A stretch of 64,000 nt of DNA. Origin: JABJGO01 sp963921245 (lineage in GTDB: Bacteria > Pseudomonadota > Alphaproteobacteria > Rhodospirillales > Casp-alpha2). A program made the position numbers and the translations under genes. The notes beneath the pieces are model-generated. The model searched no databases, was not told the origin of the DNA, and saw only the letters and a list, made by a program, of their open reading frames with translations. The stretch spans positions 2,480,001 to 2,544,000 of the forward strand of contig CAWUEY030000001.1 of NCBI GenBank assembly GCA_963921245.4, read 5' to 3'. Shown piece after piece: positions 16,632-26,304 of the stretch. Numbering within the stretch: the stretch's first letter is position 1; each line of letters starts with the position of its first letter.

Positions 16632-16666
16632 CACGTCTGGGAGACGTGGGAGCCTGGGAGGCTCCC
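16632..16666. repeat. Two abutting GC-rich hairpins
   Basis: CACGTCT-GGG-AGACGTG (16632-16648) is followed directly by GGGAGCCT-GGG-AGGCTCCC (16648-16666), sharing one G. With the terminator at 16586 this makes three strong stems in 80 bases. A fourth, AT-rich inverted repeat (TATGCAT-TTA-ATGCATA) is at 16772-16788. The role is unknown; they lie between convergent genes. Confidence 0.55.
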
Positions 16667-16804
16667 ACACTCTGAAGGGATCAGAGCGTGAAAAATGCTG
16701 CAACGCAGCATCAACAATACGACTATAGGGTTGCGCTTGAGAATTGAGAAGTGGCATTCATGCAACACTGTTATGCATTTAATGCATAGCTCGCGCAGAA
16801 GCGT

Positions 16805-17701
16805 TCAGGCTCTGATGCCGGACCGCATGGCGTTAATCATGAAATCCCGGAACACGCCAATCCTCGCGGAATTGCGTAATTCGGTCGGATACACAAAATA
16901 AACATCGAGGTTGGGCCCGCGAATTTCCGGCAAAACCTCAACCAGTGAGTTCACTTCCTTGCTCATGTAATCCGGTACGGCACCAATGCCGATACCACTC
17001 TGAATCGCCCGGAAAATACCGTAAATACTGTTGACCTTGAGCACGGGCTTACGAAGTCCCGCCCCGGCTTTACGCCCCGCATCCAGCAACCAGTTCAGAT
17101 TGGCAACCGGCGGCGTTGCGTCCTCGCCGTACACCACAAGCCGGTGATTATCCAGGTCTTCCGGTGTCTTCGGCAGACCATGTTTCTTCAGGTACTCCGA
17201 GGATGCATAGACATGATACCCGATCTTCAGCAGGTGCCGCTGAACAAGATCCGGCTTTTTCGGCGGCTCCAGCTTGATCGCCACATCCGCTTCACGCATG
17301 GACAGGTCCAGTTCGTTATCGGCCAGGACAAGGGACACATCGATATCCGGATACATGGAGATAAAGTCACCGATTCGGGACGTCAACCAGACGGAGCCAA
17401 ACGCAATGGTTGTTGTAATCTTCAGGGGTCCGGCGGGTGACTCCTTCGCCTCGCTGATCCGGGCTGCCACCATGTTCAGCTTGGCAAACACCTCATGGGT
17501 GGTGTTGTAGAGCAACTCGCCTTGCTCGGTCAGGCGTAAGCCTCGGGCATGGCGGTGGAACAGCGGCGCGTGAAGGCTTTCCTCCAATGCACTTACTTGA
17601 CGGCTCACCGCCGACTGACTGAGATGCAGCGTTTCACTGGCATGGGTGAAACTTCCCGCCTCGGCAACCGCGTGAAAAATTCGTAACTTGTCCCAGTCCA
17701 T
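16805..17701 (-). CDS. LysR-family transcriptional regulator
   Basis: 298 residues. An N-terminal winged helix (DKLRIFHAVAEAGSFTHASE, then LSQSAVSRQVSALEE) binds DNA; the C-terminal periplasmic-binding-protein-like domain (from about residue 90) senses an effector. It lies 76 bp downstream of trxB on the same strand, a linkage often seen in alphaproteobacteria, but the target is not shown by the sequence. Full length with no defects. Confidence 0.9.
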   Translation of the reverse strand: MDWDKLRIFHAVAEAGSFTHASETLHLSQSAVSRQVSALEESLHAPLFHRHARGLRLTEQGELLYNTTHEVFAKLNMVAARISEAKESPAGPLKITTTIAFGSVWLTSRIGDFISMYPDIDVSLVLADNELDLSMREADVAIKLEPPKKPDLVQRHLLKIGYHVYASSEYLKKHGLPKTPEDLDNHRLVVYGEDATPPVANLNWLLDAGRKAGAGLRKPVLKVNSIYGIFRAIQSGIGIGAVPDYMSKEVNSLVEVLPEIRGPNLDVYFVYPTELRNSARIGVFRDFMINAMRSGIRA

Positions 17702-17777
17702 GGCCCGGGGGCCTCCTTGTTATGGATGATCATGACACCGGGCCTGCCCAAACCCGGAATGAGCAGCCCAGGTTTCC

Positions 17778-18746
17778 CTATTCAGCAGCCTGACGGCTCC
17801 CGGCTTCCATGTGGGCCAGAAAACGCTCAGCTTCTAACGCACCCATGCACCCGGTTCCGGCGGCGGTGACGGCCTGACGGTAAATCTTGTCCTGAACATC
17901 ACCGGCGGCAAACACGCCCGGAATGTTGGTAGCGGTACTGTCGGGCTGGGTGATGATGTAGCCTTCGTCATCCAGGGTTATCTGACCACTAAAAAGGTCC
18001 GTATTGGGGGCGTGGCCGATGGCAATAAAGACACCATCAACGGGAACCTCTGTAACATCGCCGGTTTTAACATTGCGGACCCGCACACCGGTAACACCCG
18101 GTGGCATGTCCTGCCCCACGACGTCATCTAGCACAGAATCCCAGAGTACCTCGATTTTTTCATTACTGAACAAGCGATCCTGCATGATTTTCTCAGCCCG
18201 CAACGCATCGCGGCGGTGGATCAGTGTGACTTTGGAAGCAAAGTTAGTCAGGTAGAGGGCCTCTTCCACGGCCGTGTTGCCGCCGCCGATAACACACACC
18301 GGTTTGTTGCGATAGAAAAAACCATCACAGGTCGCACAGGCAGAGACACCAAATCCTCTGAATTTTTCTTCTGACTTTAGCCCCAGCCACTTGGCTGTCG
18401 CCCCTGTGGCAATCACAACCGTGTCACCGGTATAGACCGTACCACCGTCACCCACAGCCTCGAAGGGCCGCCGCGAGAAATCCACACTGACAATGGTATC
18501 TTCAACCGTGTCCGTTCCCACATGTTCGGCCTGGGCCTGCATCTGCTCCATCAGCCACGGTCCCTGGATGGCTTCGGCAAATCCGGGGTAGTTCTCCACA
18601 TCCGTGGTGATGGTGAGCTGGCCACCCGGTTGCAATCCCCTGACCAGACGTGGGCCGAGGTTGGCCCGCGCCGCATAGATGGCGGCGGTGTATCCGGCGG
18701 CACCGGAACCGATAATCAGGACTTTGGAATGAAGAACGTCGACCAT
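17778..18746 (-). CDS. trxB: Thioredoxin-disulfide reductase
   Basis: 322 residues. The FAD-binding GSGAAGYTAAIYAAR lies near the N-terminus, the redox-active pair C137-A-T-C140 is in the NADPH domain, the NADPH motif is GGGNTAVEEA, and the C-terminal FAD motif is GVFAAGDVQD. The enzyme reduces thioredoxin with NADPH in the cytoplasm. All catalytic features are present. Transcribed on the minus strand, with the LysR gene behind it. Confidence 0.96.
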   Translation of the reverse strand: MVDVLHSKVLIIGSGAAGYTAAIYAARANLGPRLVRGLQPGGQLTITTDVENYPGFAEAIQGPWLMEQMQAQAEHVGTDTVEDTIVSVDFSRRPFEAVGDGGTVYTGDTVVIATGATAKWLGLKSEEKFRGFGVSACATCDGFFYRNKPVCVIGGGNTAVEEALYLTNFASKVTLIHRRDALRAEKIMQDRLFSNEKIEVLWDSVLDDVVGQDMPPGVTGVRVRNVKTGDVTEVPVDGVFIAIGHAPNTDLFSGQITLDDEGYIITQPDSTATNIPGVFAAGDVQDKIYRQAVTAAGTGCMGALEAERFLAHMEAGSRQAAE

Positions 18747-19225
18747 TAGCGATTCCCTATGAGTTCTAAATCGATTTCAATCACGGCGCATTGAAATACG
18801 CCTCTGCCCCTGAGCAGGTCATGGCCTGTCGGTTCGCTAACGCGACACCGCAACGCATGCGAATCCGCTCATCGACAGAGTATCAATCGTGCTCACCCGT
18901 TTTGAAAAAAACCGCTTTATTGCTATTCTTCATTGGAACTTCTCCATTGAAGCCAGGTCTTTCAAAACGCGATCCGATCTTTTCAATCAGGTTGCGCCGA
19001 AGGCTAACAATAGGGCGGCAGTCTGATACCTGCAATAGGAGGAAACACGGGATATCACCATTCCCGGGGGATAACCGGGAGGATACGTCGCAAAACCTTG
19101 AAATTAGCGAAAAATCACATCAATCCGGGAATTTTGGGCCTTGGAAAGTGATTCCCGACTTTGTAATATAATTTCATGAACCGCTAACAATACGTCATAA
19201 GATTACTTGTATCGCCTTCCACTCC
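18747..19225. other. Divergent intergenic region between trxB and the Lrp-type regulator
   Basis: About 480 bases without a convincing gene; a 126-codon plus-strand frame here has no recognisable domain and a Ser/Arg-rich composition. It includes an inverted repeat TTCATTGGA/TCCATTGAA (around 18930-18955, one mismatch), CCCGG...CCGGG (around 19064-19079) and an AT-rich stretch with TATAAT (around 19165) before the Lrp gene. GCTAACAATA occurs twice. Promoters for both genes must lie here. Confidence 0.4.
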
Positions 19226-19717
19226 ATGCAGCAACACAAACTGGACCGAATCGACCGCGTCATTCTGAAAAACCTTCAGAAAGACGGTCGCATCACCAAC
19301 GTAGAACTGGCCAATCGCGCCGCCATCTCCGCGCCACCCTGTCTAAGGCGGATGCGGACCCTGGAAAGTGAAGGTTACATTCACGGTTATCATGCCGCCA
19401 TTGATGCGGCGAAGCTCGGCTTTACGGAGATGTTTTTCGCCCTCGTCGGCCTTTCCAGTCAGGCGCAGAACGTCCTGCAGGACTTCGAGCAATCGGTGAG
19501 CGGGTGGCCGGAAGTCCGTGAATGCCACATGATCCGGGGCGGCGGTGATTTCCTGATCAAACTTGTGGCCCGCGACAGGGCCCACCGTGATGACCTGACC
19601 ATGCGACTGACGGCCAGCGACAATGTGGTTACGGTCTCCACGCTTGAAACCATCCGTACGGAAAAGGACGCGCCGGGGGTGCCGGTGTTGGTGGATGAAG
19701 AAGCGGACGAACAGTAA
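19226..19717 (+). CDS. Lrp/AsnC-family transcriptional regulator
   Basis: 163 residues. An N-terminal helix-turn-helix (KLDRIDRVILKNLQKDGRI, then AISAPPCLRRMRTLE) is followed by an RAM effector domain with GGGDFLIKLVARD. Family members respond to amino acids and form octamers on DNA. Convergent with greA, with 14 bp between the stop codons. It is not next to an amino-acid transport or catabolic gene, so its regulon cannot be guessed. Confidence 0.9.
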   Translation: MQQHKLDRIDRVILKNLQKDGRITNVELANRAAISAPPCLRRMRTLESEGYIHGYHAAIDAAKLGFTEMFFALVGLSSQAQNVLQDFEQSVSGWPEVRECHMIRGGGDFLIKLVARDRAHRDDLTMRLTASDNVVTVSTLETIRTEKDAPGVPVLVDEEADEQ

Positions 19718-19731
19718 CGTCCGTCAATCAG

Positions 19732-20208
19732 TTAAAGCCGGTATTCGACTTCGCAGACTTCGTAGGATTTTCTGCCACCGGGCGTGGTTACTTCAATCAT
19801 GTCACCGGCACTCTTCCCAATGAGCGCTTTTGCCAGCGGTGCCGTAATGGACAGGCGCATCTGGGCAATGTCGGCCTCATGCTCACCCACAATCTGGTAG
19901 GTAACCTCCAGGTCGGCGTGTTCGTCATACACCAGAACATGTGCGCCGAAGCGTACAACGTCACCCGCATGCTGAGAGATGTCGATGATTTCCGCACATG
20001 AAACCACCCCTTCCAGCAAGGAAATGCGGGCCTCGATGAAACCTTGTTTTTCCCGCGCGGCGTGGTATTCGGCGTTTTCCTTCAAATCGCCATGCTCTCG
20101 CGCCGCCGCGATTGCATTAATGACAGCCGGGCGCTGGTTGCTCTTGAGATCTTTCAACTCTTCTTCCAGTCGGGCGAACCCTTCCGGCGTAATGGGTTTT
20201 TTGTCCAT
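19732..20208 (-). CDS. greA: Transcription elongation factor GreA
   Basis: 158 residues from the ATG at 20208, the normal GreA length; the frame is open 23 codons further but AGGGGAA lies just before this ATG. GreA enters the RNA polymerase secondary channel and promotes cleavage of backtracked transcripts. The coiled-coil tip carries the acidic motif in AAREHGDLKENAEYHAAREK; the C-terminal FKBP-like domain has SPLAKALIGK-type sequence (ITAPLAKALIGKSAGD). Lies 84 bp downstream of carB, a conserved carAB-greA order in this class. Confidence 0.96.
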   Translation of the reverse strand: MDKKPITPEGFARLEEELKDLKSNQRPAVINAIAAAREHGDLKENAEYHAAREKQGFIEARISLLEGVVSCAEIIDISQHAGDVVRFGAHVLVYDEHADLEVTYQIVGEHEADIAQMRLSITAPLAKALIGKSAGDMIEVTTPGGRKSYEVCEVEYRL

Positions 20209-20292
20209 TGATTTTCCCCTGAAGCACACGGCAAACAACAAAGCTCTTCGCGCTGCCGAAGCTGCAGTCACACACATCCAATGAATTGGTGA

Positions 20293-23200
20293 TTAAAACT
20301 CGCTATCAAAATACGACTGGAGCGGCGCAACTTCAAGACTGTCGTCCATCATGGTCCGAATGGCTGCTGAGGCGGCACGAGCGGCGGTCATGGTGGTGTA
20401 GTATGCGATATTGTTGACCAGCGATTCCCGCCGGATGGAATAGCTGTCGGCAATGGCCTGGGCACCCTCGGTGGTGTTGATCACCATTTGCACCTCGCCA
20501 TTGATGATGGCGTCCACGCAATGAGGTCTGCCTTCCAGAACCTTGTTGACGGCCATGACCTCCAGACCGTTGTCTTCCAGATATCGCTGCGTTCCGTGGG
20601 TCGCGAGCAATTTGAAGCCGATCCCGGAAAGCTCTCTTGCGACCGCCACCGCATCCGCCTTGTCCCGATCGCGCACGGATACAAAAACCGTTCCGCCTCT
20701 GGGCAGATTCATGCCCGCCCCGATCTGGGATTTGGCAAAGGCCTTCGGAAAATCCTCATCAATGCCCATGACCTCGCCCGTCGATTTCATTTCCGGACCC
20801 AGGATGATATCCACCCCGGGGAAGCGTTTAAACGGGAAGACGGCTTCCTTGACAGCCACGTGGTTGGGCGTTGCGTTTTTGGGCAAGTCGAAATCTGCGA
20901 GCTTTTCACCGGCCATGACCCTCGAAGCAATCATCGCAACGGGCACACCGGTGGCCTTCGCGACAAACGGCACGGTCCGGCTGCCGCGCGGGTTGACCTC
21001 AAGGATATAGATTTCATCAGCGATAATGGCGAGCTGGATATTCATCAGACCCACCACACCAAGCGCGTGGGCAAGCACCGGGACCTGTCGCCGCAGTTCA
21101 TCCTGAATGGCGTCACTCAGACTATATGGCGGAAGCGAGCAGGCGGAATCGCCGGAGTGAATACCGGCTTCCTCGATGTGCTCCATAATACCCGCAACAT
21201 AAACGTCGGCGCCGTCACAGATAGCGTCCACGTCCACCTCGATGGCCCCCTGCAGATAGGAGTCCAGCAAAACAGGGCTGTCGCCGGAGACCTGAACGGC
21301 GGTCTGCATATAGCGTAGCAGACTGGCATTGTCGTGAACGATTTCCATGGCCCGCCCGCCCAGTACGTAGGACGGTCGCACCACCAGGGGATAGCCGATC
21401 TCCTCGGCAACCGCGACAGCGGCATCAACCGAGCGGGCAATCCCGTTCGCCGGTTGTTTCAGGCCCAGGTCCTTCAGCAGGGCCTGAAAACGCTCGCGGT
21501 CCTCGGCCAGATCAATGGCATCCGGTGGGGTGCCGAGAATGGGGATACCGGCGCGGCCCAGGGCCTGTGACAGCTTTAGCGGTGTCTGGCCGCCCAGCTG
21601 CACGATCACCCCCATCAGATCGCCGTTCTGCTGTTCCGTGTGGATTAGTTCAATAACATCCTCGTCGGTAAGCGGCTCGAAAAATAGCCGGTCGGAGGTG
21701 TCATAGTCCGTGGATACAGTCTCCGGGTTGCAGTTCACCATAATGGTTTCGTATCCCGCATCCGATAGGGCATAGGCCGCGTGAACGCAGCAATAGTCGA
21801 ACTCGATTCCCTGCCCGATCCGGTTGGGACCACCGCCCAGGATAATGACCTTGCGACGATCGCTGGGTTTGGCCTCATTCTCGGCCGGGGTCAGACCATT
21901 GCCCTCGTAGCAGGAATACATGTAGGACGTTGAGGTAGGAAATTCCCCGGCGCAGGTATCGACACGCTTGTAGACAGGTTGAACGCCCGCCGCCCGCCGC
22001 GTGGCGGCGACGTCTTCTGCGGTTGTACCGCCCAGCTCCGCCAGCCGGGCGTCAGAAAAGCCCATCCGCTTGAGCTTCATCCACTCAGGCGCGCTGTCGG
22101 TGGGCAGGCCACCTTCGTGAATCCTTGCTTCGGTTTTCACAATGCCGTCGATCTGTTCGATGAACCACGGATCGTATTTGCTGGCGGCTTGAACCGTATC
22201 GGCGGGCAGCCCCATGCGGAGCGCCTGGGCGATGACCAGCAATCGGTCCACCCGGGGTTGCGACAGGGCCGCGCGCAGGACATCGGTGTCGGGGCCGGAA
22301 GCGTCTGTTTCATAGCCACCGTCAAGATCAACTTCATTCAGGCCAGTGAGACCTGTCTCCAGCGACCGCAGGCCTTTTTGCAGGCTTTCCTGAAACGACC
22401 GGCCGATAGACATGGCTTCGCCCACGGATTTCATGGAGGTTGTCAGCAGCGGCTCCGTGCCCGGAAACTTCTCAAACGTGAAGCGCGGAATCTTGGTGAC
22501 CACATAGTCGATGGTGGGCTCAAAGCTCGCCGGGGTCTGACCGCCGGTGATGTCGTTGTCCAGCTCATCCAGCGTGTAACCAACCGCCAGCTTTGCCGCC
22601 ACTTTGGCAATGGGGAAGCCCGTGGCCTTCGAGGCCAGCGCGGACGAGCGCGATACCCGCGGGTTCATTTCGATCACGATCATCTCGCCATTGGCCGGGT
22701 TTACCGCAAACTGCACGTTGGAGCCGCCGGTTTCCACACCGATCTCGCGTAGCACCGCCAGCGCGGCGTCGCGCATGATCTGGTATTCTTTGTCCGTCAG
22801 GGTCAACGCCGGGGCGACTGTAATGGAATCACCCGTGTGCACCCCCATGGGATCGACATTTTCGATGGAACAGATGATAATGCAGTTATCGGCCCGATCA
22901 CGGACCACTTCCATCTCATATTCCTTCCAGCCGATAACGGATTGCTCCACCAGTGCCTGCGTCGTGGGCGAGGCATCCAGACCGCCGCGCACAATGGTTT
23001 CGTACTCTTCCAGGTTATAGGCAATGCCGCCGCCGATGCCGCCCATGGTAAAGGACGGGCGAATAATGGCCGGCAGGCCGATCTCCTTTACTGCTCCGCG
23101 GGCCTCTTCCATGTTGTGAACCATGGCGCTTTTCGGTGTCGAGAGACCGATGGCATCCATGGCGTCGCGGAACTGTTCCCGATCCTCGGCCCTCTCGATG

Positions 23201-23565
23201 ACACGGGCATCCGCGCCGATCAGCTCACAACCATATTTTTCCAGCACGCCGTTTTCGGCCAGCGCGATTCCGGTGTTCAGGCCCGTCTGTCCGCCCATGG
23301 TGGGCAGGATCGCATCGGGCCGCTCTCGGGCAATAATCTTTTCCACGGCTTCCGGTGTGATGGGTTCCACATAGGTGGCATCCGCCGTTTTCGGATCGGT
23401 CATGATGGTCGCCGGATTGGAATTCACCAGGATCACCCGGTACCCTTCCTGCCTAAGCGCGTGGCAGGCTTGCGTGCCGGAATAGTCGAACTCGCAGGCC
23501 TGACCAATGACAATCGGGCCGGCACCAATAATGAGAATGGATTTTATGTCATCGCGTTTAGGCAT
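20293..23565 (-). CDS. carB: Carbamoyl-phosphate synthase large subunit
   Basis: 1090 residues. It makes carbamoyl phosphate from bicarbonate, ammonia and two ATP for arginine and pyrimidine synthesis. Two homologous ATP-grasp halves are visible: the first opens IKSILIIGAGPIVIGQACEF and the second KVIILGGGPNRIGQGIEFDY. The motif TMGGQTGLNTG in the first half and VQLGGQTPLKLSQAL in the second also match. The C-terminal MGS-like allosteric domain (FVSVRDRDKADAV onwards) is present. Follows carA after a 195-bp spacer. Confidence 0.98.
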   Translation of the reverse strand: MPKRDDIKSILIIGAGPIVIGQACEFDYSGTQACHALRQEGYRVILVNSNPATIMTDPKTADATYVEPITPEAVEKIIARERPDAILPTMGGQTGLNTGIALAENGVLEKYGCELIGADARVIERAEDREQFRDAMDAIGLSTPKSAMVHNMEEARGAVKEIGLPAIIRPSFTMGGIGGGIAYNLEEYETIVRGGLDASPTTQALVEQSVIGWKEYEMEVVRDRADNCIIICSIENVDPMGVHTGDSITVAPALTLTDKEYQIMRDAALAVLREIGVETGGSNVQFAVNPANGEMIVIEMNPRVSRSSALASKATGFPIAKVAAKLAVGYTLDELDNDITGGQTPASFEPTIDYVVTKIPRFTFEKFPGTEPLLTTSMKSVGEAMSIGRSFQESLQKGLRSLETGLTGLNEVDLDGGYETDASGPDTDVLRAALSQPRVDRLLVIAQALRMGLPADTVQAASKYDPWFIEQIDGIVKTEARIHEGGLPTDSAPEWMKLKRMGFSDARLAELGGTTAEDVAATRRAAGVQPVYKRVDTCAGEFPTSTSYMYSCYEGNGLTPAENEAKPSDRRKVIILGGGPNRIGQGIEFDYCCVHAAYALSDAGYETIMVNCNPETVSTDYDTSDRLFFEPLTDEDVIELIHTEQQNGDLMGVIVQLGGQTPLKLSQALGRAGIPILGTPPDAIDLAEDRERFQALLKDLGLKQPANGIARSVDAAVAVAEEIGYPLVVRPSYVLGGRAMEIVHDNASLLRYMQTAVQVSGDSPVLLDSYLQGAIEVDVDAICDGADVYVAGIMEHIEEAGIHSGDSACSLPPYSLSDAIQDELRRQVPVLAHALGVVGLMNIQLAIIADEIYILEVNPRGSRTVPFVAKATGVPVAMIASRVMAGEKLADFDLPKNATPNHVAVKEAVFPFKRFPGVDIILGPEMKSTGEVMGIDEDFPKAFAKSQIGAGMNLPRGGTVFVSVRDRDKADAVAVARELSGIGFKLLATHGTQRYLEDNGLEVMAVNKVLEGRPHCVDAIINGEVQMVINTTEGAQAIADSYSIRRESLVNNIAYYTTMTAARAASAAIRTMMDDSLEVAPLQSYFDSEF

Positions 23566-23760
23566 ATTGTGTCACCACCGTCGCAACGGCGCTCGGGGGT
23601 GGCACGGCAAGGCCAAGCGCCGTTTCAGGAATTCTAAGGCGAGCCTGTTCGGTCTTATTGTTCGCCCAATACCTTGATGGACCATTGTAGGGCTTGACCT
23701 ACTGCCGTCCCACGCGGCCAATCCAGAAGCTTGGATTTTATCCATTTTGGATAACTTCAC

Positions 23761-24948
23761 TCACCCCTCCATCAAATCCACGAACCGTTTGAACAGGTAG
23801 TGGCTGTCGTGGGGGCCGGGGCTGGCTTCGGGGTGGTATTGGACGCTGAAGACCGGTTTGGCGGCGATGCGAATGCCCTGCAGGGTGCCGTCGAACAAGG
23901 ATGTGTGCGTCATCATTGTATCTTCCGGTAGGGAGTTGACATCCACACAGAAACCGTGGTTCTGGCTGGTGATTTCCACCGTGCCGGTTTCCAGGTTTTT
24001 TACCGGTTGGTTGGCCCCGCGGTGCCCCAGGTGCATCTTGTAGGTCTTGGCACCCATGGCGAGCGCCAGCATCTGATGGCCCAGACAAATGCCGAAAAGA
24101 GGCAGGCCGGACTCCATCACACCCTGAATCATGGGAACGGCGTATTCACCTGTTGCCGCCGGATCACCGGGACCGTTGGAGAGGAATACGCCATCGGGCT
24201 TGCGATCGAGAATGTCCCCAGCCGTGGCACTCGCCGGAACGACCGTTACCTTACAACCAGCGGAAGCCAGACAGCGCAAGATGTTGTGCTTGGCACCGAA
24301 ATCCACGGCGACCACATGAAACTTGGGATCGGTTTGGATTCCGTGACCGCCTTCGCGCGACCATTCGGTCTGATCCCATTCATAGGCTTGTGTACAGGAA
24401 ACGTCCCTGGCAAGGTCCATACCTTCGAGCCCCGGCCAGTTGGCGGCCTGTTGTTTCATCGCCGCAAGGTCCAGACTGTCACCGGCACCCGGCGCATAAG
24501 CCAGCACACCGGTGGGCGCACCGCTGTCACGGATCCGTCGCGTCAGCTTACGGGTGTCCACACCCGTCAGGGCGGTCAAATCGTAGGATTTGAGCCATTC
24601 ATCCAGATGTTTGGCGGCCCGCCAGCTGGCAGGATTTGTGATGTCCATGCGCAACACCGCACCACGTGCCGCAGGCGTCACCGTTTCCAAATCTTCGGGA
24701 TTGGTGCCCACGTTTCCGATATGGGGAAAGGTGAAATTGATGATCTGTCCGGCGTAACTCGGGTCCGTCAGGATTTCCTGATAGCCGGTCATGGAAGTAT
24801 TGAAACAGACCTCGCCGATACGGGTGCCCGCGGCGCCGGCGCCACGGCCCCACATCACGGTGCCATCCGCCAGTACCAACGCCGCGTCGGCTTCCGGGGG
24901 GCGTGCGTCCGGAGCAGCCACGGCGGGCGTTGCGTTTAATTCTGTCAT
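23761..24948 (-). CDS. carA: Carbamoyl-phosphate synthase small (glutaminase) subunit
   Basis: 395 residues. It supplies ammonia to CarB from glutamine. The N-terminal CPSase domain includes GEVCFNTSMTGYQEILTDPS; the class I glutamine amidotransferase domain has the nucleophile in GICLGHQMLALAMG and the His/Glu pair in YHPEASPGPHDS. The start at 24948 gives an N-terminal extension of about 20 residues rich in Ala/Pro before ALVLADGTVMWG. The 195 bases between carA and carB hold no supportable gene. Confidence 0.97.
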   Translation of the reverse strand: MTELNATPAVAAPDARPPEADAALVLADGTVMWGRGAGAAGTRIGEVCFNTSMTGYQEILTDPSYAGQIINFTFPHIGNVGTNPEDLETVTPAARGAVLRMDITNPASWRAAKHLDEWLKSYDLTALTGVDTRKLTRRIRDSGAPTGVLAYAPGAGDSLDLAAMKQQAANWPGLEGMDLARDVSCTQAYEWDQTEWSREGGHGIQTDPKFHVVAVDFGAKHNILRCLASAGCKVTVVPASATAGDILDRKPDGVFLSNGPGDPAATGEYAVPMIQGVMESGLPLFGICLGHQMLALAMGAKTYKMHLGHRGANQPVKNLETGTVEITSQNHGFCVDVNSLPEDTMMTHTSLFDGTLQGIRIAAKPVFSVQYHPEASPGPHDSHYLFKRFVDLMEG

Positions 24949-25199
24949 CTGCGGAACACCTTGAGGCGATTTATCAATCAGCCCCCGCCAACGGCCTGTC
25001 GGAAACTGGATCGGGCTGTTGAGAGGGTCTTTTACGCAAAGAATAAACCAAGGTCAAGGACTCTCAAATTATTTTTATTATTTAATATCAATAGTTTACA
25101 ATATTTTGCATGAATTGCGTTTTTGGGACGGGTGGTATATGGTTTCGCCCTTCCGGCAAGAGCCGGGTTTTCGGGTACCATACCTGACGGGAGTTCAGC

Positions 25200-25655
25200 A
25201 TGCTGAGAGATCGGATCAATGGTGCGCTCAAAGAAGCCATGAAGACGAAAGACCGCGCCAATGTTGGAACGCTCCGCCTTATTCTGGCGGCGCTCAAGGA
25301 TCGTGATATATCCGCCCGCAGCAACGGCAACTGTGACGGCATCGGTGATGAAGAAATTTTGAGTCTATTGCAATCCATGATCAAGCAGCGGCGCGACTCC
25401 ATCGAGATGTACAATCAGGGCGGGCGGGCGGAACTGGCAGAAGCCGAACAGGCCGAAATCGGGATTATCGAGCAATTCATGCCCCGGCAAATGGACGACG
25501 ATGAAATTGCCGCTGCCGTGGATACCGCAATTGAGAAAGCCGGTGCCAGCAGCATTAAGGACATGGGCAAGGTTATGGGCGTCCTGAAGGGCGCACACGC
25601 CGGTCAGATGGACTTCGGCAAAGCCAGCCAGGTGGTTAAAGACCGCCTCACATAG
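25200..25655 (+). CDS. GatB/YqeY domain protein
   Basis: 151 residues, all helical, related to the C-terminal tail domain of the amidotransferase subunit GatB. Signature residues: MLRDRINGALKEAMKTKD, LRLILAALKDRDI and the C-terminal GKVMGVLKGAHAGQMDFGKA. The exact role of free-standing YqeY is unsettled; it may help tRNA-dependent amidation. GGGAG precedes the ATG. Commonly found beside dnaG and rpoD, as here, with the cupin gene inserted between. Confidence 0.92.
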   Translation: MLRDRINGALKEAMKTKDRANVGTLRLILAALKDRDISARSNGNCDGIGDEEILSLLQSMIKQRRDSIEMYNQGGRAELAEAEQAEIGIIEQFMPRQMDDDEIAAAVDTAIEKAGASSIKDMGKVMGVLKGAHAGQMDFGKASQVVKDRLT

Positions 25656-25692
25656 ACGCTGTGCCTAGCCAATAGCGGACCGTTTTCAGTAT

Positions 25693-26304
25693 CTAAAAAT
25701 TCGACCGCTTGTGCAGGTTTTGCCCCTGCCACAGGAAAAACACCAATACCGACGATTCGCTCATATCAATGGAATGGCGAACCCAGGGCCCGTGATGAAT
25801 GATGGAACCGGGACCTTTCGCTGCGGGTTCCGCTACGCCTGAGGTAAACACGCCTGTCCCGCCAATGACCCAATAGATTTCCTCCGGCCCGTGCTCATGA
25901 GGTGGATAGAAAAGTCCCTTGCGCCAATACCCGAAGCCGATTCGGAACTCATCGGACAGATAAATCCCCTGTGGCCCAATGATATCGCACCAGGCATAGC
26001 GGCGGATGTAATCTTCGCTGAAGCCGTCGATCGTTGAATAACTGACTTGCCAGGCCAGTGTCGGGGCCGCCGCCATGAGAGCGTCAAACACGGGTTTTGC
26101 CGCCGGATCAAGGCAGTCATACATCTCCGGCAGATGCGGTACTGCCGGGTGATCCTTTCGATCCACATCAATGCGATCCAGCCCGCCTTCCAGCAAGGGT
26201 TTGCCCAGGCGTTTGACGTTTTCGTCACCGTGGGTCTCCGCGTAAACCCGCATGGTTTCCAACAGATCGGCGTGCAATGTGTGCGTATCGGTATCGGGCA
26301 TCAT
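25693..26304 (-). CDS. Cupin of the dimethylsulfoniopropionate lyase (DddQ-like) family
   Basis: 203 residues. The C-terminal cupin carries Y133, H136-x-H138-x3-E142-x-Y144 in LFYPPHEHGPEEIYWVIGG and H177 in GPWVRHSID. From memory of the family, DddQ uses Tyr120, His123, His125, Glu129, Tyr131 and His163 for metal binding and catalysis; the spacing here agrees, apart from one extra residue before the last His. The N-terminal half is helical, as in DMSP lyases. Such enzymes cleave DMSP to dimethyl sulfide and acrylate. The gene interrupts the usual yqeY-dnaG neighbourhood on the opposite strand and has no acrylate-handling genes around it, so the substrate needs proof. Confidence 0.7.
   Translation of the reverse strand: MMPDTDTHTLHADLLETMRVYAETHGDENVKRLGKPLLEGGLDRIDVDRKDHPAVPHLPEMYDCLDPAAKPVFDALMAAAPTLAWQVSYSTIDGFSEDYIRRYAWCDIIGPQGIYLSDEFRIGFGYWRKGLFYPPHEHGPEEIYWVIGGTGVFTSGVAEPAAKGPGSIIHHGPWVRHSIDMSESSVLVFFLWQGQNLHKRSNF

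Noticed and set aside
18791..19171. A 126-codon frame in the trxB upstream region
   Set aside because: Serine/arginine-rich with no domain; it covers the probable promoters of trxB and the Lrp gene.
20488..23637. Long plus-strand frames opposite carB (up to 276 codons)
   Set aside because: They shadow a fully conserved 1090-residue carB and have no ribosome site or family signature.
23572..23760. A 62-codon minus-strand frame between carA and carB
   Set aside because: No plausible ribosome site or family; the interval is better read as an untranslated spacer.
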